DNA of 46,006 nt from Gemmatimonadaceae bacterium (GTDB lineage: Bacteria > Gemmatimonadota > Gemmatimonadetes > Gemmatimonadales > Gemmatimonadaceae), in NCBI GenBank assembly GCA_022843265.1, contig JALHNZ010000026.1, positions 1 to 46,006 on the forward strand, written 5' to 3'. A program made the translations under genes and the position numbers. Each line of letters opens with the position of its first letter. The first letter of the stretch is position 1. The notes beneath the pieces were generated by a model that made no database searches, was not told the origin of the DNA, and saw nothing but the letters and a program-made list of their open reading frames with translations. Below, piece after piece: positions 42,251-46,006 of this stretch.

Positions 42251-42943
42251 TTACCGGCGTGGCCGTTTGGGTGACAGGGGACGCACCTCAACTCGGGCCT
42301 GCAGGGCGTGCGGCGGCGTGGCGACCATGTGCGCGACCACTTCCGCGACATCTGACGGCTCGAGCATCCATGAACGATCGGTGCCCTCAGGGAAGAGTTC
42401 CGTGTCAACGGAGCCCGGCATCACCACCGAGACTTTCACGCCCGCGTCGCGCACTTCGAGCATGAGCGAATCGGTGAAGCCCATCACGAAGTGTTTGGTG
42501 CCGCTGTAGCAGCTACCACCTACGAACGTGTTGCGGCCGGCCAGCGATCCGATGGTGATCACATGACCGCTGCCACGCGCAACCATTGCGGGCAGGACTG
42601 CGCGCGTGACGTGATAGAGCGCGTTGATGTTCACGTCGACCTGTGACTGCCATTCATCGGGCGTGAGCTCAAGAAACGGCTTCATCACGGCGAGCCCCGC
42701 GTTGTTGATCAGCACATCGGGCGCGTGGCCCTCGAGCGCGCTTGCAATAGCGGATGCGTCGCGCAGGTCGAGGGGCACGGTGGTGCACGTGGCGTTGAGT
42801 GCCGTGCAGGCTACTGCGACGTCGTTCAGCGAGTTGACGTCGCGTGCCGTGAGGGTGAGGTCATGCGTAGGCGCGAGCGCGAGGGCGATGGCGCGGCCAA
42901 TGCCGCGTGAGGCGCCGGTAATGAGTGCAGTAGGACGGGACAT
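42251..42943 (-). CDS. short-chain dehydrogenase/reductase
   Basis: A 230-aa NAD(P)-dependent Rossmann-fold oxidoreductase. It has TALITGASRGIGRAIALALA (TGxxxGxG cofactor motif), VLINNAGLAVMKPF (NNAG), VITIGSLAGR (catalytic Ser) and SCYSGTKHFVMGF (YxxxK). The substrate is unknown. The ATG at 42943 has GGAAAGAG just upstream. It is first in the long minus-strand gene run, divergent from the TonB receptor across about 170 bp. Confidence 0.93.
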   Translation of the reverse strand: MSRPTALITGASRGIGRAIALALAPTHDLTLTARDVNSLNDVAVACTALNATCTTVPLDLRDASAIASALEGHAPDVLINNAGLAVMKPFLELTPDEWQSQVDVNINALYHVTRAVLPAMVARGSGHVITIGSLAGRNTFVGGSCYSGTKHFVMGFTDSLMLEVRDAGVKVSVVMPGSVDTELFPEGTDRSWMLEPSDVAEVVAHMVATPPHALQARVEVRPLSPKRPRR

Positions 42944-43115
42944 GGCTCTTTCCGAAATAAGGGAAACCGCAGCGAGGCGGAACAACGCGTGTGCTCAAAG
43001 TCACCGATACAGAGCCGTGACACGGCAAAGACGAGTCAGTGACGTAGTAACGGCACCTTTTGCGCTTCAGGTTCCGCACGCAGTCCGAAGTACCCCAACT
43101 CACCCCGTGCTTTCC

Positions 43116-45905
43116 ATGCCACGACTCAAACTACTCCACAAGTTGTCAGCGATCGTTGCGACGCTGCTGCTTGCCTTCGCCACTCCTGCCGCGGCGCAGG
43201 GTGTCATCACTGGCCTGGTTGTTGATGATGGCAACGGTCTGGCCGTCACCGGCGCTTCAGTGCGCATTGCCTCGCTGAACCGCGAAGTGTTCAGTGATCG
43301 CACGGGGCGTTTTGTGATTACGGGCGTGCCGGCGGGTGCACATGACGTTACCACCCGTTACATCGGCTATGCACCGCTCACCAATCGCGTTACCGTGACC
43401 GATCGCGGCACATTCACGATCACGTTCCGCATCAAGACGCAGGAAAACGTGCTGGGCAGCGTATCCGTTGTGGCCACGCGAACGGGTCAGGCTGCAGCGC
43501 TCAACCAGCAGAAGAACTCGGCCAACGTGACGAACGTGGTGGCGGCCGATCAGATCGGGCGCTTCCCCGACGCCAACCTGGGTGACGCACTCAAGCGCGT
43601 TCCGGGTGTGACGGTGGCGATCGACCAGGGCGAAGCTCGCTTCGGTTCAATCCGCGGCACGGAACCCCGCTTTAACTCGGTAATGGTGAACGGCGAGCGC
43701 GTTCCGTCGGCCGAAGCCGAAGTGCGCGAAGTGCAGCTCGACCTCATTCCGGCCGACATGGTGCAGGCCATCGAAGTAAACAAGACGCTCACGCCGGACA
43801 TGGACGCCGACGCGATTGGCGGCTCGGTGAACGTGGTCACGCGCGCCGCACCGGCTGGTTTCCGCATGTCGGCCACCGCGGGCAGCGGGTACAACTTTAT
43901 TCGCGAGAAGCCGGTGGCGATTGGCGGCCTGGTGATTGGTAACCGCTTCCTTGGTAACAAGCTTGGCGTGATTGCAAGTGCGTCGTACTACGACCAGCAG
44001 TTCGGATCCGACAACAAAGAAGGCACGTGGGATCGGACCAGCTCGGGCGTGGCCTTTATGAACGAGTTCGACCTTCGGCGCTACGATGTCCAGCGCACCC
44101 GTCGTTCTGCGTCGGCCGGTATCGACTACCGTTTTGACGAAAACAACGCGATCACGCTGCGCTCGTTGTATAACCACCGTGACGACTGGGAGAATCGCTT
44201 TCGGGCTCGGTATGTGCTGGGCGCTCCGAATGCGCAGGGTGTGCAGACCACGGAAATTCGTCGGCAGACCAAGGGCGGCGGTCCCGAGGACCGAATCAAG
44301 AACGCACGCCTCGAAGACCAGCGTACCCAGAGCCACATGCTCAGTGGTGAGCACCTTCTCGCAGGCCGCGCAACGCTCACGTGGCAGGGCAGCGTTGCTC
44401 GTGCCTCGGAGACACGCCCTGACGAACGCTATATCGAATGGCGTGCCCGAAACGTTGCCATTCAGCCAAATTACACGGATGAGCAGAATCCCCAGTTCAA
44501 CGCGGTGAATGCGGCGGCCATCGCGCCGAGTGCGTTCACGTTCCGCCGCATTGAACAGCAGACCAGCTTTACCAAGGACGCCGATCAAAACGCGCGTATC
44601 GATCTGTTGCTCCCGCTCACAGAAGGCGAAAACGCAACGCGGTTGAAAGTAGGTGGCCGATATCGCGGCAAGGAAAAGCTCCGCGACAACAGCTTCAACC
44701 GCGCAACGCCACGTACTGCGCTGGCGAATCTTGCGGCAAACGGTGCATCGGACTTCACGACCGATCGCAATCTTGCGGGCAACTATCAGTACGGCACGTT
44801 CTCAACGCCCGAGTTCCTGTCTGGCCTGAATCTGTTCAACTCGTCGCAGTTCACGCTTGAGGATCAGCCCTCGGAGTACGCCGCGGGTAACTTTGACGCC
44901 GAAGAACGCATCACGGCTGGCTACGGCATGATTGAACAGCGCTTTGGCCCGCGCCTTAGCCTGATTGCCGGCGTTCGAGTTGAAAATACGAACGTCGATT
45001 ACAACGGCTTTGAGTACAACGTAGACAACGACAACGTGCGCCCGACCACGGGGTCGCAAAGCTACACCGACGTGCTGCCGAGCATCAACGCGCGGTGGGA
45101 TGTACGTCCAAACACCGTGCTCCGTGCGGCCTGGACCAACACACTTGCACGTCCGAACTACTTCGATCTGGTGCCGTATCGCGAAGTCAGCATCGACGAT
45201 AACGAGCTCGCCACCGGTAACCCGACGCTCGACCCGACGCGCGCGATGAACTTTGACCTGATGGGTGAGCACTTCTTCGAGAACGTCGGTCTCGTCTCTG
45301 TTGGCGTGTACCACAAGCGCATCACGGATTTCATCTTCAACTTCACGCAGTTCCAGGCGACCGATCCGGTGACGGGCAATCTGTTCTCACGGATCAGCCA
45401 GCCGCGCAACGGCGCCGAAGCGCAGATCACCGGCTTTGAGACCGCATTTCAGCGCCAGCTTGATTTCCTCCCGGGGCTGATGCGCTTCATCGGTGTGTAC
45501 GTGAACTACAACTACAATGATTCCAACGCCGAAGGCCTGGACATTGAAGGCCGCGACGTGGAGTCGCTGCCGTTGCTCGGCACGGCCAAGCACAGCGGTA
45601 ACCTCTCGCTCTCGTTCGATTCCCCGCGTGTTGCGATGCGCGTGGCGTTCAACTACCAGAGCGAGTCGCTCGACGCCGGTGAAGGTGGGTACAACGAAGA
45701 CGCATTCTTCGATCGCTGGGCGGATCGCCGCACCGACATCGACGCGAACGCGAGCGTACAGATCACGCCGGTTGCTCGCTTCTTCATCGAAGCCAACAAC
45801 CTGAACAACCGTCCGCTGCGTTTCTACCAGGGCAACCGTGGCCGTCTGATGCAGGACGAGTTCTACGGACGTCGCATCCAGTCGGGCTTCAAGTTCGATT
45901 TCTAA
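43116..45905 (+). CDS. TonB-dependent outer-membrane receptor
   Basis: A 929-aa precursor with signal peptide LHKLSAIVATLLLAFATPAA (cleavage near AAAQ). It starts with a carboxypeptidase-regulatory-like beta domain (GVITGLVVDDGNGLAVTGAS, residues about 28-105), then the plug (DQIGRFPDANLGDALKRVPG, RFNSVMVNGERVPS, IEVNKTLTPDMDADAIGGSV) and a 22-strand barrel ending FYGRRIQSGFKFDF with terminal Phe. It takes up an unidentified ligand (carbohydrate, peptide or metal chelate) with energy from TonB. The plug sequence resembles the Caulobacter-type TonB-dependent receptor subfamily. The ATG at 43116 opens the signal peptide; the frame continues upstream antisense to the SDR gene but is not coding there. 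Confidence 0.95.
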   Translation: MPRLKLLHKLSAIVATLLLAFATPAAAQGVITGLVVDDGNGLAVTGASVRIASLNREVFSDRTGRFVITGVPAGAHDVTTRYIGYAPLTNRVTVTDRGTFTITFRIKTQENVLGSVSVVATRTGQAAALNQQKNSANVTNVVAADQIGRFPDANLGDALKRVPGVTVAIDQGEARFGSIRGTEPRFNSVMVNGERVPSAEAEVREVQLDLIPADMVQAIEVNKTLTPDMDADAIGGSVNVVTRAAPAGFRMSATAGSGYNFIREKPVAIGGLVIGNRFLGNKLGVIASASYYDQQFGSDNKEGTWDRTSSGVAFMNEFDLRRYDVQRTRRSASAGIDYRFDENNAITLRSLYNHRDDWENRFRARYVLGAPNAQGVQTTEIRRQTKGGGPEDRIKNARLEDQRTQSHMLSGEHLLAGRATLTWQGSVARASETRPDERYIEWRARNVAIQPNYTDEQNPQFNAVNAAAIAPSAFTFRRIEQQTSFTKDADQNARIDLLLPLTEGENATRLKVGGRYRGKEKLRDNSFNRATPRTALANLAANGASDFTTDRNLAGNYQYGTFSTPEFLSGLNLFNSSQFTLEDQPSEYAAGNFDAEERITAGYGMIEQRFGPRLSLIAGVRVENTNVDYNGFEYNVDNDNVRPTTGSQSYTDVLPSINARWDVRPNTVLRAAWTNTLARPNYFDLVPYREVSIDDNELATGNPTLDPTRAMNFDLMGEHFFENVGLVSVGVYHKRITDFIFNFTQFQATDPVTGNLFSRISQPRNGAEAQITGFETAFQRQLDFLPGLMRFIGVYVNYNYNDSNAEGLDIEGRDVESLPLLGTAKHSGNLSLSFDSPRVAMRVAFNYQSESLDAGEGGYNEDAFFDRWADRRTDIDANASVQITPVARFFIEANNLNNRPLRFYQGNRGRLMQDEFYGRRIQSGFKFDF

Positions 45906-45923
45906 GCCCGAAGCGTTGTCACG

Positions 45924-45947
45924 TGCGGGGGATTCTATTCCCCCGCA
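45924..45947 (+). terminator. terminator-like hairpin after the TonB receptor
   Basis: TGCGGGGGA pairs with TCCCCCGCA through a 9-bp GC-rich stem with a 6-base loop, 18 bp after the stop. No long T-run follows, so termination efficiency is uncertain. Confidence 0.6.
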
Positions 45948-46006
45948 GGGTTGTCTCGTGTTTGAGTGAAGGGCACGGGAAAGCGCGAAAAAAGCAAAAG
46001 ACGCGA

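Noticed and set aside
42624-43115. Upstream extension of the TonB receptor frame
   Set aside because: It runs antisense through the SDR gene and ahead of a clear signal peptide at 43116, so it is not coding.

Overview
The window is one GC-rich (roughly 60%), densely coding stretch of a Gram-negative-type bacterial chromosome. Several features point to an outer membrane: a TonB-dependent receptor, a surface-antigen-type barrel protein and several lipoproteins. Beta-propeller lipoproteins, a MoxR/DUF58/BatA/DUF4175/DUF4159 operon and a class II ribonucleotide reductase together look most like the phylum Gemmatimonadota. That assignment is an inference from gene content; no rRNA gene is present to confirm it. 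I see no prophage, CRISPR array, tRNA or rRNA.

Layout. 1-353: an ORF fragment without a start codon, the beginning of a gene running off the window, and three 23-bp tandem repeats (possibly a decayed mobile-element end). 354-2930: nrdJ (minus), then about 640 bp without a recognisable gene. 3573-9125 (minus): lipoprotein amidase, a metallopeptidase/propeller/barrel fusion and a gamma-class carbonic anhydrase homologue. 9376-10554 (plus): PP2C phosphatase. 10571-14084 (minus): murQ-anmK-nagZ, a muropeptide-recycling operon with start/stop overlaps. 14192-16786 (plus): a secreted protein and a lipoprotein gamma-glutamyltransferase. 16956-17807 (minus): glycine-zipper lipoprotein. 17905-21337 (plus): ABC exporter and two ferritin-like proteins, followed by two large inverted repeats. 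21613-23505 (minus): two unknown genes, a Fur-family regulator and ccdA, divergent from yceI-like 23626-24210 across an 18-bp palindrome.

24248-42943 is an unbroken run of 17 minus-strand genes, mostly separated by a few bases or overlapping by 4 bp. From its 5' end it reads: SDR; a 112-aa unknown; a 108-aa protein that looks ubiquitin-like (beta-grasp); MoxR ATPase; DUF58; a BatA-domain protein with a degenerate VWA motif; DUF4175-like; DUF4159; a membrane protein; a histone-deacetylase-family hydrolase; a propeller lipoprotein; a methyltransferase; CorA; a zinc-ribbon Ser/Thr kinase; a dipeptide epimerase; PriA; an aminotransferase. 43116-45905 (plus) is a TonB-dependent receptor ended by a hairpin.

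Themes. Cell-wall turnover and recycling recur (amidase, MurQ, AnmK, NagZ, L-Ala-D/L-Glu-type epimerase). A Ser/Thr kinase and a PP2C phosphatase both occur, though far apart. The most unusual part is the MoxR cluster, with its ubiquitin-like small protein, degenerate VWA partner and embedded deacetylase-family enzyme.
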